A DNA stretch of 64,000 nt. Origin: Perca fluviatilis. Its lineage: Eukaryota > Chordata > Actinopteri > Perciformes > Percidae. A program made the position numbers and the translations under genes. Below are positions 1 to 12,209 of this stretch, piece after piece (the first letter of the stretch is position 1; every line of letters begins with the position of its first letter). The notes beneath the pieces are model-generated. The model made no database searches and had not been told where the DNA came from. It was given only the letters and a program-made list of their open reading frames with translations. The stretch lies in the NCBI RefSeq assembly GCF_010015445.1, contig NC_053123.1:5732148-5796147 (forward strand), read 5' to 3'.

Positions 1-247
1 AATAATGGCTTATCTGACAAGTACACAGCGCCCTGTGTGTTCCCCAGAGGGAAGGACGGCTTTAAAATAGATTTACAGTGAGGCCAGCCCTGAGTGCTTG
101 CACCCTTCACTGTGACACACAATGAGTCTCTGGTATCTATTCCAGGAATTAGTTTGCACTACAATTGCAGTAATGTACCTATTTGCGTTCACCATCTCTC
201 AGAATTCCTAACACAATTTCCCAAAATGACAACAACGACAAACCCAA

Positions 248-870
248 CATGCTGATGACACCGTCCTTCTATCTCTGCTCTCTGGCCCCTCACGACACCA
301 CTCTTCATGAGATTGTGGAATGGTGTGACGACTCCTGCCTGGAACATAACGTGAACAAGACCAAGAATGGAAGTGACCTTCTCCAACAATCGGAGGAAAA
401 CTGGTGTGCTGTGCCAGTCATCACCTCTATCCAAGGGAAGCTTGCAGAGTTTGTCGAGGAATATAAGTACCTGGGCACAATCTTCGGTAACCTGCTGAAA
501 TGTGTCTCCGACACAGAGGAGATCCTCAGGAAATGCGAGCAGCGGCAGTATCTCCTGAGGAAGCTCAACTCCTTTTTTGGGTCTCACCTGCTGGTTCCAC
601 TCCATCACCCTTAACAACAAAACCGCATGCAGAGCAGAGCAAAGTCTGCTCCAAAATGATTGAACTTCCTTCCCCTTTCCATCCTATGTGAGCAGCAGAT
701 GCTAAGGTCAGATGGCAGGATTCTACAGGACCCTTCACATGTCCTGTTCCCTGCATTTGAGTGGCTCCCCTCAAGACACCACCTTCTTTTGCCCAGGCTG
801 TAGGACACAAGCTCCTCAACTGCCAACCATCCCCGTCCCTCTGCTCACCCATACACACTCACTCAGACTT
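248..870 (+). pseudogene. Decayed non-LTR (LINE) reverse transcriptase 3' fragment, CR1/L2-superfamily-like
   Basis: This is the 3' part of a retrotransposon ORF2. The catalytic-box remnant ADDTVLLSLL is read from about 251 in one frame. The following segment, including EIVEWCDDSCL, EEYKYLGTIF and RQYLLRKLNSF, is read in another frame, so there is a frameshift near 289-300. Past a stop at about 612 a further stretch (about 710-800, ILQDPSH then FEWLPS) resembles the usual C-terminal end of teleost LINEs of this type. Everything upstream of the catalytic box is missing, as expected for a 5'-truncated insertion. The clade assignment comes from remembered motif style and could equally be a Rex1-like or other CR1-group element. 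The open frame on the opposite strand is a shadow. It is not functional. Confidence 0.8.
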
Positions 871-904
871 GGTTCATACACTGAACTCCCCTGTCACACA
901 CCCC

Positions 905-2318
905 CACACAGTGACTTAATAATTTTTACGATGTATCGCAATGCGGATGCGAATGATTCTGCATCGATGCAGTAACAGACCATAATCGATTATTAATAGC
1001 CTACTGATTATTATTTTTTGCCATGACGGCTCATCTGACTGACGTCATTCGTCGCATACGCGTTAAACATGGCGGAGGGCCGAATGCAAGAGCGAGGCGT
1101 GATCGCTGACTAACCAACAGAATAGACTACAAACATTGTTTAAAAAACGGTGGACCAGCAAAGCCAAAGGATAAAAATGAAAAGGATAGCAGAGACATTG
1201 TACTTCAGAAAAACATACCGACTATATAACGTTAGACTTTTTTTAAAAGTCCGCTCGCTAGCAAAGACCCTGGCGATGGCGGGGAATATTGATAACATTA
1301 ACGTTAGTTACTAGCGAAGAGGACAGTAAACGAGCAGCCACTAACTTACTAGTTCAGCTGTCCTACGTCGACGACTTTAACCAGCCTAGCATCATCCAGG
1401 ACCTGAGTATCAGCATGACAAGGCAGAGAGCCACAGCCCTGCGACAGCCACCTGTTCAACTGCCACACTCCGTCTCCACCTCAGATCTGATGTGTTATCG
1501 TCAGTCCGACACATCACGGCAGAGACCACGGTACTTGTTTAGCAGCCCCCACAATTTATTTATTACTGTTTACCGATTATATTTCAACCATACTTTTAGC
1601 TGACTATTATAACCATTTATTTATTGCAGTATGTTAAAGCTAATATTTACAACTGTTTATTCCTCAGATAGAAGTTCATCTCAAATATAACGCTGTAATC
1701 TGGGCAAAACACGCTGTATTCACTAACTGTGGTAAACAGTAACGTTAGGTCCATAAGTAACGATAATTGCGCTAACGTTACACAATGAGCTATACCGGTC
1801 CCTGCTAATTAAAAAATGGATAATATGACGTGCCGTCATGTATGATAGGATATATTTACAGGTGTCGATGTCCTTCAGGTTGTGATTTTTAGTCTGTAAC
1901 CTGTATTTGTAGGAATCATGTAAGATTGAACATATATCCTACAAACGATTTGAAAAAAATATCTAATTTGGAATATTTTCACTGATACTGCAATTGCAAT
2001 ATGTTTCACTAGGTAAAATAATTATCACTTTTGCATCTTTATTCTCATTTTCATTATGTTTGCTGTGTTCAGACTGTGCTGCATTCAGGAAGTGTCCTTT
2101 TTAAGAGCAGATACAATAAAAATGGGGAGTTCATATATATCTGCTTGAATTTGTAGATTGTTGATGATGTGCAGCAATATATGTATAATATATATATATA
2201 TATATATAATGATAGGTGACGCATTGTCGATGCATCATGATGCTTCGGGATATCGAATCGAATCGTTGACAGGATAATTGTAATCGAATCGTGAGACCAG
2301 TGAAGATTCACAGCCCTA
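905..2318. mobile_element. hAT-like DNA transposon relic, left end missing
   Basis: The right end reads inward from 2318 as TAGGGCTGTGAATCTTCAC followed by several ATCGATT-type motifs, the usual subterminal structure of teleost hAT elements. A matching cluster of ATCG-rich motifs (GATGTATCGCAATGC, GCATCGATGCAG) lies at about 930-1000, so the element probably begins just downstream of the LINE fragment, but no CAGGGCTG-type left terminus is visible. The 104-codon frame at 1289-1603 has no transposase motif I recognise. A short TA microsatellite lies at 2187-2209. Boundaries are approximate and no target-site duplication could be confirmed. Confidence 0.5.
2187..2209. repeat. (TA)n microsatellite
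   Basis: Short uninterrupted run of alternating T and A inside the hAT-like relic. Confidence 0.9.
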
Positions 2319-3587
2319 CCGTTCATGTGACGAAGTTTAGCCAACCGTTCAGTGGTCTTTACAGTTAAGTTTAGCCGAGAAGGTTACTGTGGCCCGGGTA
2401 CGGGGCACCATAAGGACACTAAAGATGAAACCAGAAACCCAAGACTGCATTAATTTAGTGTTGCTCCACATTTTTTGGAGACCAGGAAGTGTGTAAGTTT
2501 CACTCGGCTGTAAGTTTCACTCGGCTGTTTCAACCGCGGGACATCTATTTCCAATGTTTGGTGTGCTTGACAAAGTGCAGTGTGAATGCTAACCAAACAA
2601 AATGAAAAATGTTACAACTTCAACCCTAAATCGCAGCCAGTCTACCGAACTATAGGTGTGAAAACTCTCTTCATGAATGTGTGGGTTATATACAAATTAC
2701 AGTGCATTACTCTTCATATATGTATGTACGAACAATGAATGAATGAATGAGGACAGCCTGGACAGGGTCATTAATGCAAAGCATGACTTGAGACCTCAAA
2801 AGACTTCAGACTCGACTCGTGAACAATCTTTATTTTTAGGAAACGTCTGATGAGCTGAATGTTATTCTCCCTGCGTAACCTATGACTTACCTACGTAACA
2901 CGCAATACGTAATGTACGGTATTTGCTGCGCGCGGCCACACATGAGAGAGGACATCAAACGGCTGCTGTGTCATTCATAAGAAACTTTGGCTTTAAAATC
3001 TTCAGACAACAATGTCTCAAACATAAGAAGCGCTTAATGCAAAATATGTGGTATCAGGGATAAAGGATTCTGGCTCAACCACATCTAATTTTATCAGGCA
3101 CCTGAAAACGCACCCTGATAACGTTCTTCTTTAGCTACTTGCTTTAGCTACAACCTACGGGAGGTTAACTCTGACTGTCATTCGCTAGATGTTATGAAAC
3201 GATGAATGAGCATTTGTTCGTTTGCCAAACTTGTGGTAGCCAATCATTTATGTCCCGCTGGCTGCCACCGCGTTAATTATTAACGCTGGCTGCAAACAGC
3301 TTACAGGTTTATTGTTGAACTTTCAATGTTACAGTTTTATTTAGTTAACGTTACATTGGGTTTGAGAGTCTGGGGGATGTGTTGACTTACAGTAGCTTAT
3401 AAGCTGTCATTAGTTGTGGAGGCAGTTCACATTCCATGGTTGTGCTCTGTAAGTGAAAAATAGGTTACAGTCATTGCTAATAATTTAGCAATATTTTTTT
3501 TAACGTTTTAAATTGTTAAATTTTTCTTCTACACATTTTCAGCACTTATTTCTACGTCCCATATTTTCTGATATAAAACAAAAATTG

Positions 3588-3625
3588 AAAACGGGTCAAT
3601 TTGACCCGAAGTCAACACAAGGATC
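3588..3625. repeat. Possible terminal fragment of the 49.6-kb TTAA MITE family
   Basis: GGTCAATTTGACCCGAAG followed by CAACACAAGG resembles the right end of the element at 49615-50030, which has CAAATTTGACCCGAGAAC then AACAGGAG. Only this terminus is recognisable here. Confidence 0.35.
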
Positions 3626-3962
3626 TATTACCATTTTTCCAGTTCTTGTCCCAGAACCTGCACAACAGGAGGCAAGGTCTGTCATTATGATACAGCGACA
3701 GACAGCGAGTCCTTTCTTCTTTAGTAGCCCAATATTTGGTCTGTACTGTATGTTCATGTTACAAGGCAAAATACAGTTGAAAGTTGAACTTGAAAGTGAA
3801 GCAATTTGGTGTTTTATGTAATAGCCTGTTTACGCTGATAATATACCAAATTAATCAGAGCTGATAGTGTACGCTAATAAAGGAGTCATAACATATTACA
3901 TGCTTTGAATTCCTTATACATAGTGTTGTAAGCAGCCTGGGATACTGACCTCATTATAATTT

Positions 3963-4314
3963 GAGACTTGACTTGGACTCCAGCTCAGAGACTTGAGACT
4001 TGACTTGGACTCTATCTCAGAGACTTGAGACTTGACGCGGACTCTAGCTCAAACACTCGAGACTTGACGTGGACTTTAGCCCAGAGACTCGAGACTTGAC
4101 GTGGACTCTAACTCAGAGACTTGAGACTTGACCTGGACTCTAGCTCAGAGACTTGAGACTTGACCTGGACTCTAGCTCAGACACTTGAGACTTGACTTGG
4201 ACTCTAGCTCAGACACTTGAGACTTGACTTGGACTCTAGCTCAGACACTTGAGACTTGACGTGGACTCTAACTCAGAGACTTGACACTTGACCTGGACTG
4301 TAGCTCAGAGACCT
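3963..4314 (+). repeat. Minisatellite, 32-bp unit, 11 copies
   Basis: Eleven head-to-tail 32-bp units begin at 3963 and stay exactly in phase to 4314 with no length change. The unit starts GAGACTTGACTTGGACTC and ends CAGAGACTT. Variation is by substitution only, mainly at TT/GT/CT/GC after GA and at CAGAG versus CAGAC. It sits inside the BED-finger hAT-like relic and probably amplified a subterminal motif of that element. Confidence 0.95.
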
Positions 4315-4330
4315 CAGCATCTCTGCGATG

Positions 4331-7300
4331 CACTCCTTGAGACACACTAAGCCTCATTACTATCTCCCTTCAAATGAATAACTTCCATCTTTGATTTATC
4401 ATCTTGCTGCTTCTGGTTTGTGTGGGTGAAAAACCGTTCAATCATTCTGCATGATTAGAGCATACAAATTAATTCTGATGTGTCAGCTCAGAGCCAGCTG
4501 CATGATCATCCTGTACCCACTGACAGTGCTTCATGGGAGGTGAAAGGTAAGAGCTGCCAGAAGTTTGCACAACAGTAAATGCTGTGGGAGATGAGCCTTG
4601 TGCTGACATGACAATGTAGTTTTATATCCTCATCACTGTTATTTCCCAGCATTCTTTCCAATTTTTGCTCATGTTTCTGTTTGCCTACCAACCCCTTACA
4701 ACACCGATGCCCTTGGTTTTGCGTGTAGACAGATTTGTTTTTGGTTACAACATGCCCTACATTAAGCAACAACACGTTATGCCAGCAGTTATGGCTCGAG
4801 GGAGGAAGACACCAGCACAACAGCTCATTAAGCTTGTCATTTCAATTACAGACATATGTTCGTACGAGCCATACATAGCATTCTATTACACTTTTATTTA
4901 ATCCAGTTTAGTCTTAAAATAAGTTCTTTTTTATGTTAAATGATCAATGTTAACGCCCTTCTGTGGTGGAATGCCTTATATTGACCGATTGAAATCTCCT
5001 GAAAACGATTTCTGTACTTTATAGCTTGAGGAAGTCATGACGTTTTGCCACCACTGCTGAATTTTCACAGCCATGCAGTCCTTGTGTGCAATATTGCATA
5101 ATTCTTTTAAACTTCATGTCATGAGAAATGTCTGAAAATTAGCTAAACTTATGTTTCCTAATTTTCTACTCCCCTCGAATACAGTATGATATGGCTTCCT
5201 GACTGGTCATGGTAATAATCCTACACAAATCCTAAACAATACTGTTTGAAGAGAATGTTTTTAAATTGGATCTGTTTCCCAGATGTTGTATTTATAGTCA
5301 ATGATGGCTAACAGGGAAAGAGAGATGTGACCCGCACACAACATTCAAAGCAACTCTATAAATAATCTCTTTCCCTGGGAATTATCTAATATAGGAATAT
5401 TTCAGACGCAGGAGTAAACTTCTCTGGTAAAACTTGTTACTTTAAAGAAACTCGCCCCTGGTTCTCCAGATTCATTTGAATGCAATGCAATAATAGCCAG
5501 TGGTACATGTGTAAAAAGGAAAAAAAGGGATCTTTGCAGTTTTTACAGCATTTTACAACATTTAACCTATAAGAGTGTGTTTAAATTCCATATGAAATCT
5601 TTGCAGTGGTGAACCTGACGTCAGACAATGTCTGTGTATCCCCGCCTGGTCTCTTACAGGACAAATTGGTTGCACTCTGGGGATCCTTGAATTGGTGGAG
5701 GATTCCAGGTGCATTGAGGTTAAGTTACACTGCAGCTGTCCAGCTGAAACAACACACAGGCTAATACAAATGGCCAAAGAGGAGCTATTAGTTGACTATT
5801 GTCTCCCAGCTAACCTTCTGTCAAGCCGGTGCAGTGTATTTAGTGTACTGATGCATATACTGTGCACACTGACACATTAGTATGAACATTCATGGCTGGC
5901 CTGGAGTTGTTCCTATCACTTTGAAGTGCCAGTTCCTACTTGTAATGCATTTCCATGTTTCACATATTGTTTACGGTTTTGCATCATAGTAGAAATGGAG
6001 CTCCAAGCAAGCAAGCATACAGGCTCATATCAGCCATGTCGATATCCCTGCAGGTGTGGATTCAATGTGCTTATCGTTCAAGTCCTTGTCAGAGCAGATA
6101 TACTGTAAATGCAGTGAAAAACATCGCTATAAAAATAATTGTCAAGTCACTGATTTGTTTTGTCTTACCCCTGCGAACCCTCTGAGCCCTGGATTAGAAA
6201 GTGCTGATATGCTGATCAAACTCAATACAGGTTTCATTTGAAAGTCAGTGAGCAGTCCTCATTGAGATATGCACGCATGTGATGGCACACACGTACACCC
6301 ATGGATGCACATTGACTTAAACAGACACAGACACAAATTCAAACACGAGAGCTTAGGGGAGATTTGTGATCTTGTAAAAACACATTGAGGGACGAATGGC
6401 TCAGACTAGTTGCACTTGTCAAACAGCACCTGCAGCATGTGCCTTTCATGTTCTGCACGCAGGAGAGAAAGACATGGAGAGAGAGGTTGTCAATATTTGA
6501 CAGGCATTAACGGGCAAAGTGTGTGTGGAGGCGGGGGTATTACACAAAGCTTTTGGGTAGAGCTTATGCATGTCAAAACATTTGGAAGTGAGGTCTCTTA
6601 AAATGAAGTGGTTTCTGTAAGAACCGTTTCAAAATAGAATTTGTCAAACATATATGACCTTTTGTTGTTTGTTTTTTTTTAATCAAAAGTATTTTGCCTT
6701 CCAATGCATGAGTGCATGGCAGTACAGTAGATGTCCGGTCCATTTATAACATTTAAAATCAATGCATTACATTACATTAGTGTAACACTTTTGTCTGATG
6801 TAACTTTTTTTCCCTTGCATAATTGTTGGGATACTTCAACAAATGGATAGAAAATGCCCATCTTTAATGCATTCGCCTTCACATTTATTTTTGTTTATTC
6901 TAAGAAGAGCCTATTTCCAGAACCTCCTGAAATTTTAAGACAAACCTCTTAGATATTCAAATTTTGCATAATACTGCATTGGACTAAAAATCACCAGATT
7001 TCATTATTGCAAAGCAGCAGATGACCAACTCGCTATATAAAAGCACTGATAGATACGTATCTTTATCTTGCAGTATTTTACAAACCCATCACGTACAGTA
7101 AAGCCGGTTTGGAACTGACATAATCCTGTCTGTCCTCAGGTGAGAGAGAATACACCAGTTTAAAGCCGCTGTTGGGACAGACGCCAAGAAAACATCCATC
7201 TTTATTTAGGAGGCCTGGCTTCTGCCTCTTGGCATGCACGTTCGCTCTATGACTGACAGCTCTAACAATATGGATTCAGCCAAGTAACAGCCCGAGGCAC

Positions 7301-8911
7301 ACTGTAACTATAGCTGTGTAGTGATTTGCGCTGTACCCAACATATATTAACTCTTCCCTTCTCTTTTTCTACTTGTCGTTCTCTTATACAGACTCACACA
7401 CACATCCACCCAAAACACATGTACTGCGTTCCCTGTTTCTCCCTCTATTTCTGTGTATCTGGTTTAAGTATACCATTACCAGCTGTTATGGCTGGAATTA
7501 TGTTCCTCTTTAAGATTTATTTACCATGTTGTCTCTTAAAAAAGTGTACATTTGCTCTCGTTGAATGTAAAGGTCCATTTACGCAGTACCTGGCATTGAT
7601 TTCAACAACTAAGAAATGCACAGGAATGTGTTTTCTGTAGCGTTTTGGGAGGTTATCAACATTTTTTAAATTATATTTTTTACTCTGCTTTGGGTTTAGT
7701 TGAAAAGTCTAGCATAGGGCTTCTGTACTAGTAATTACAAATGCCTTGAAAGCTGGACAGGGTTTGGTTAGCATAGCCGTGCTACAGGGATAATTAAGCT
7801 ATCCTAGAATGGTGTAACAGATTATTTGATTAGTAAATAATAACATTACAGCCAATCCCATTGCAGATGGGCAATTAAAACTGCAATAAGTGATTTTCTG
7901 TTAGCAAAGAAACCGAGAGCAATGAGCATTTATCTTACAAAGCTGTCATGGTTAACATGTTAGCTAACAACTCACTCCTGATGCATGTAAAAAAACCATG
8001 CCTTTGGAGTCCTGTTCCTTCGTTGTAAGTCATTATAGCTGTGGCTCGGTCTGCCAATTGCTAACCGAAAAATCTGTCTCTCTTTAGTTTGTCACACATT
8101 TACTTCGGTTTCATGACACTTTGTGTACCTGTTGTGCTAGGTGCTCATACTGTAGTTCACCATGCAATATTGTTGGTTTTGTCAGTCTGGATGACATAAA
8201 CAAGTTACCTCCTTTACAGCATTGCATGTATGTTCAACAACCATTAAATATGCTTTTGCCTTAACCCACGCAAGGCCCCCAAGGTTCATTGCAATCTCAT
8301 GTAATTGGTGTCCTATAAGTTATGTCATCGCAGTCCGTCAGTGTCCCAGGTGTAAAACCTGTGTTGACTGATAGAGTGGAGACCAGCAGGGCGAGGATCT
8401 GAAGAGTATAAAGGCCCCTTCTTTAAGATACTGTGTCATTACTGACTTTAAATTTAGGTACTTGTGTTGTAGCTTCCCTGGAATCAAATAAACACTGAAT
8501 CCAACTGATGGTGTTGTATCCTGTTCTTCTCTTCCATTTGTGTTTTGAGAAGTACTGTAGGCTTTAGGGCAGTCTCAGCCTCTAAACATCCCAAAAGTTG
8601 GTATGGGCTCATGGCTTATTTTGTAATGACAGATGGCAGAGCTATCTGGGCCCCTGGCATTTTTTTGTCATTGTTCTTTGGTGCACAATTTCCCTTGCAT
8701 AGTACAGTTCCTGTCTCCAATTATTTGAAATTGGGGACTACATGATTTTGATGCACACATGAATGATTACTTGATGGAATGGAACAATCTAATTATTCAT
8801 TCATTATAACGATAGTCAATGATTACTTGTTGTTGTCAACATTTGTTTTCATTCAAATAAAACGTGTTGAAACTGACGCATGTCGACTGTTTGGTAGAGT
8901 GGTACAGATTA
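4331..8911. other. No gene or recognised repeat seen
   Basis: About 4.6 kb of AT-rich DNA. The small open frames (up to 104 codons, for example 4506-4820 minus and 7326-7640 plus) show no motif, and their base composition resembles the surroundings. GC-richer patches at 5600-5750 and 7140-7290 could be conserved non-coding DNA, but nothing in the sequence itself proves this. Confidence 0.6.
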
Positions 8912-9040
8912 TAGGGCTGGAATGGTATGGATTTTTTCTTACTGCGGTTGAAAAGCAAGAAATTCCTGCAGTATTGCGGTATACCGCAACCCTTTTACGA
9001 GAGTAGCGTAAGTTAGAGCGAGAATGGCAGGGTGCCTTAA

Positions 9041-9945
9041 AGTGATGGTTCGGAGTAATTTACCCTAGGGTCCTTTGCACCATGACCTCGAGCCAAACAC
9101 CCCCCCCAGAAGCTTTTTTCACCTGGGTCTAACAACGGAGTTAGCGAAAGAAGGAGTAGCGCTTAGGCTGAGTAGCTGCCGGGCTTACGGAACCACGTTG
9201 GTATCTCTTAAATGACCCCACTAATAATGCCCGAAATGATACCAAAGGTCTACACTAGTATATATAGGTTATGCACTCATAAAACGATGGATTGGAAAGT
9301 TTGTAAGTACACCAGAAGTTTATGAACACTTGCCTGCTGGCTTCTGCTCTCTGTTGCTGCTGCTGCTGCTGCTACCTGCAGTTAGACGAGTGCTTAGGGC
9401 CGTCTATAAATTACTACACCGAAAAGAGATACAACAAAAATATGTATTAATTTAATGATTAAATAAGGTAATGTCTCCAAACTTACCTCAATTATTACTT
9501 GTCTCCTGCTAGTTATATTACAGCACTTACTTAAAAATAAGTTAAATTAAAAAATATTTTTGTTGCATCTCTTTTCGGTGTTGTAATTTGTAGATGTCCC
9601 TAAGCACTCGTCTCACAGCAGCAACAACAACAGCAGAGAGCAGAAGCCAGTAGGCAAGTGTTATTTACATAAACTTCTGGTGTACTTACAAACTTTCCAA
9701 TCCATCGTTTTATGAGTGCATAACCTATATATACTAGTGTAGACCTTTGGTATCATTTCGGGTATTATTAGTGGGGTCATTTAAGAGATACAAACGTGGG
9801 TCCATTACTAAGCTATTCAGCGGCTAACGCTACTCTACGCTAACTCGCCCAATGTTAGACCCAGGTGAAAAAAGCTTCTGGGGGGGTGTTTGGCTCGAGG
9901 TCATGGTGCAAAGGACCCTAGGGTGAATTACTCCGAACCATCACT
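9041..9945. mobile_element. Long foldback (inverted-repeat) element, copy 1, TTAA-flanked
   Basis: Two arms of about 410 bp (9041-9456 and 9539-9945) are reverse complements around a loop of about 80 bases. The termini are AGTGATGGTTCGGAGTAATT on the left and its complement on the right, with TTAA immediately outside both ends (9037-9040 and 9946-9949). The left arm carries a CTG run (about 9355-9373) whose partner in the right arm has become CAACAACAACAG. There is no coding capacity. TTAA targets are typical of piggyBac and Kolobok transposases, so this is probably a non-autonomous passenger. A second copy lies at 58104-58977. Confidence 0.85.
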
Positions 9946-10361
9946 TTAAGTGAGTGACGTCAGTGCCCGTGTGGTCGTAGCGTATGAGTGCCGCTGTGAG
10001 GAAAAGAGAGAGGAAAAAGAGATGGCAAAAATGATGTAAAGTGAGTTATAAGTGAAGAATTAAACAACAAGAGAGAGCTTCTCAAGACACGTTGGCTTTA
10101 TCTATTGTCAATACTGCCGGTAAAGTGAATGGCGTTACCCCCGACAAAACATCGGCTTAAACCTTAAAACATATGTAGCAGCCATAGACTGTATAGAAAG
10201 ATTGCAGCACGGTGTTTCCATTTCAGCTCAATATGAGTCTTTATTGAATTTTTGCTGTCATTTAGGGCCACAATGGTTTCTCTCATCTCCGTTGATCCAT
10301 TCCACAGACAGTTCAGAAAGCTCTTTTGTCAAAGTAAAATGTAAATAAAATGCTGAGTGCA

Positions 10362-10480
10362 GCCAGGGGCGTAGCACAAAATTCTGGCCCTGTAGAAAGG
10401 CATTTTCCATGGGCCCCTCCCCTGCATCCACAGCTATTCATTCTAGCATCTTTTTGGGCCCTCCTCCTAGTGTTTTAACC
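10362..10480. repeat. Probable dispersed repeat fragment
   Basis: The stretch starting GGGGCGTAGCACAAAATTC and containing CATGGGCCCCTCC resembles a dispersed teleost repeat I recall, and it sits inside the hAT-like element. Boundaries and class are unknown. No second copy is visible in this window. Confidence 0.3.
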
Positions 10481-10768
10481 CAAACCTAACCCTTACCATA
10501 ACCATTGCCTAATCCTAGTGTGATGTTGGGGGCTTAAAACACTGATAAACGCTCCCAAACTCGCAAAAGGTCGGATTTGCTCCATCGTTTGATGATACGT
10601 TTTGTAACGTGTAAGACACAATGTCATCAGACACAATCCATGTCATTAGAATCAATGAATCCATGTCATTAGACACAATGTGCACTCATGTGCAGGCCAA
10701 TGGTTTTTTGCAGTGATGCTCAGACCCGCGGTAGGCGTCATGTGACCGCGGTAACCATCCCAGCCCTA

Positions 10769-11280
10769 ACGGATCTTGGAATGAAATGTAATATCAATGT
10801 GTACAACGCCTGCACACTGGCTAGTAAGATGCCCAGCAGAGAAGTCAGTGTTCAATTCCTGCACGCTTGCCTTGGTGCCCCCTGATGTAGAGATGGATGC
10901 AGAGATGGTCATGCTTGTCCACGTAGTCAGGATCATAGCCATAGGTTGTAGCTGAAAGCCATCTTCACCTTTTCCTCTGTGTTTACTATAATTGGCATTA
11001 CTTGTAACAAGATATTACCTACCCCTTGTGGTGAAGAGTTGTGTCACTCAGAAAAAGTTGAAACATCATAAACTCTAAATTCACTGGCAAAGAGCTTAGT
11101 GTTAAATGGCGAGGATGCAGGGGCAGGAAATGAAAAAAAATATATACTGGAGATCAACATTGCTGATTTCTGCGCAGACAGACAATATTAAGAGACAAAT
11201 CAAGGAAAGAAGAGGAATGGCATTGAGGACTGGACACCTCAGAGCTGGCGTAGCCTGCTGGTTAAGGGTTCGACTAAAGA
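10769..11280. other. No recognised feature
   Basis: Unique-looking sequence. The 91-codon frame at 11106-11381 runs into the repeat that follows and has no recognisable domain. Confidence 0.5.
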
Positions 11281-11726
11281 CTGTAATAAAAAGAAGTGAA
11301 CATAGCTACCGTAACATCACCCATTGGTTTGTGGACTACTGTTTGGAAGTCTCAAGTTTGGCATTTTGGCCATTGCCATGATTTCTTTGAGCCAGAAGTG
11401 ACCATATTTGGACGAGAGGATGGAGCAAGGGGTGATATGACTGAGAACCCCAGGACACCATTGTGATAGTCTTAGTCACAAGGTAGCCATGCCCTAAAGA
11501 CTTGAATACAGAAGACTTAAAACTAGTGATTGAGACCATACACTCATTAAATGTTTATTGAGGTAATAAATTAAATGAGAAGTAGGGTCATTTTCTCATA
11601 GATTTTCTATACAATCTGACTTATTTTTGCAACCCGTGCAATCGCCCCCTGCTGGCCATTAGAAATGATGCAGGTTTGAGGCACTTCTGCATTGGCTCCT
11701 TTTTAGGCCCAATGGTTGCTGCTTTG
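11281..11726. repeat. Dispersed repeat family B, copy 1 (probable MITE)
   Basis: About 450 bp shared with a split copy at 29779-30570. Shared landmarks in the same order are CCATTGGTTTGTGGACT, TTTGGACGAGAGGATGG (here), CTCATAGA-TT-CTATA, TGCAGGTTTGAGGCACTTC and GCATTGGCT. It has no coding capacity and no clear terminal repeat. I recognise it as a common teleost interspersed repeat, but its transposon class is unassigned. Confidence 0.65.
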
Positions 11727-12209
11727 GCTTGATGGAGAGCCGAGATGAAGGAAATTAAGCAGTGGAAATGGGATCAGAACTGCTGAGGCTTACCTGTCTT
11801 GTAGGCTTATCATAACCCTACAGACAGAGGGACGGAGAACAATTAAACAAACACTCGCTTAAAGCGATTCTATGCCTCCCACACAAGTTTCAGTTTCTAC
11901 TTGGAAAAAGCTTTCAGGGTGGATCTTTTGTAGCACAGTGCCTACAGCTTCCACATTCTTTGGGAAAAGTAGTGATTTACATAGTAAATGTAATGGCAGT
12001 ACTGTACTAATAACTTTAAAAAAGGAATCGCATTATTCAACAGAATGACTAATTAGTTACACTACTAAATCTCGCCCCAGCCCAGCTTCAACAAAGGTGC
12101 ATTCCATTAACTCCAAAGCCACAACATCCACATCCAGTCTATTCTATTAAAACTGCTAGTCACTGGTCTTCAAAAGCCTTTCCAGGATATCCCTATATAT
12201 TCTCTAACC

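Larger units (their letters stand above)
2785..4330 (+). mobile_element. hAT/ZBED-like element relic with BED zinc-finger remnant
   Basis: The left part contains GACTTGAGACC and GACTCGACTCG motifs, and the right part is an array of the same motif (3963-4314), which fits subterminal repeats of one element. Between them, a BED-type zinc finger is recognisable: CKICG from 3038, then TSNFIRHLKTH ending near 3113, supplying the CxxC and HxxxH metal ligands. The two halves are in different frames (+1 shift) and a stop follows about 20 bases on, so no protein is made. The rest of the transposase is not visible. Ends are approximate, and the class is inferred from the BED finger, which is common in hAT transposases and in ZBED genes derived from them. 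Confidence 0.55.
8912..10768. mobile_element. hAT-like element interrupted by a foldback element
   Basis: The left terminus TAGGGCTGGAATGGTA (8912) is matched at the other end by CCATCCCAGCCCTA, preceded by ACCGCGGTA (to 10768), giving terminal inverted repeats of hAT type. The flanking octamers ACAGATTA and ACGGATCT agree at only 5 of 8 positions, so the target duplication is decayed or uncertain. The element's own sequence is 8912-9040 and 9946-10768; the middle is the foldback at 9041-9945. The 65-codon frame at 10688 is not a transposase. Confidence 0.65.

Noticed and set aside
189..620. 143-codon minus-strand frame over the LINE fragment
   Set aside because: The plus strand carries reverse-transcriptase motifs; the minus frame is a shadow with no motif.
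1289..1603. Transposase ORF in the first hAT-like relic
   Set aside because: 104 codons with no BED finger, DDE or hAT dimerisation motif that I can recognise.
3963..4314. CRISPR or coding repeat
   Set aside because: No spacers, and 32 bp is not a multiple of three, so no periodic protein is encoded.
8912..10768. Exact 8-bp duplication for the outer hAT-like element
   Set aside because: ACAGATTA and ACGGATCT match at only five positions, so the duplication is not claimed.
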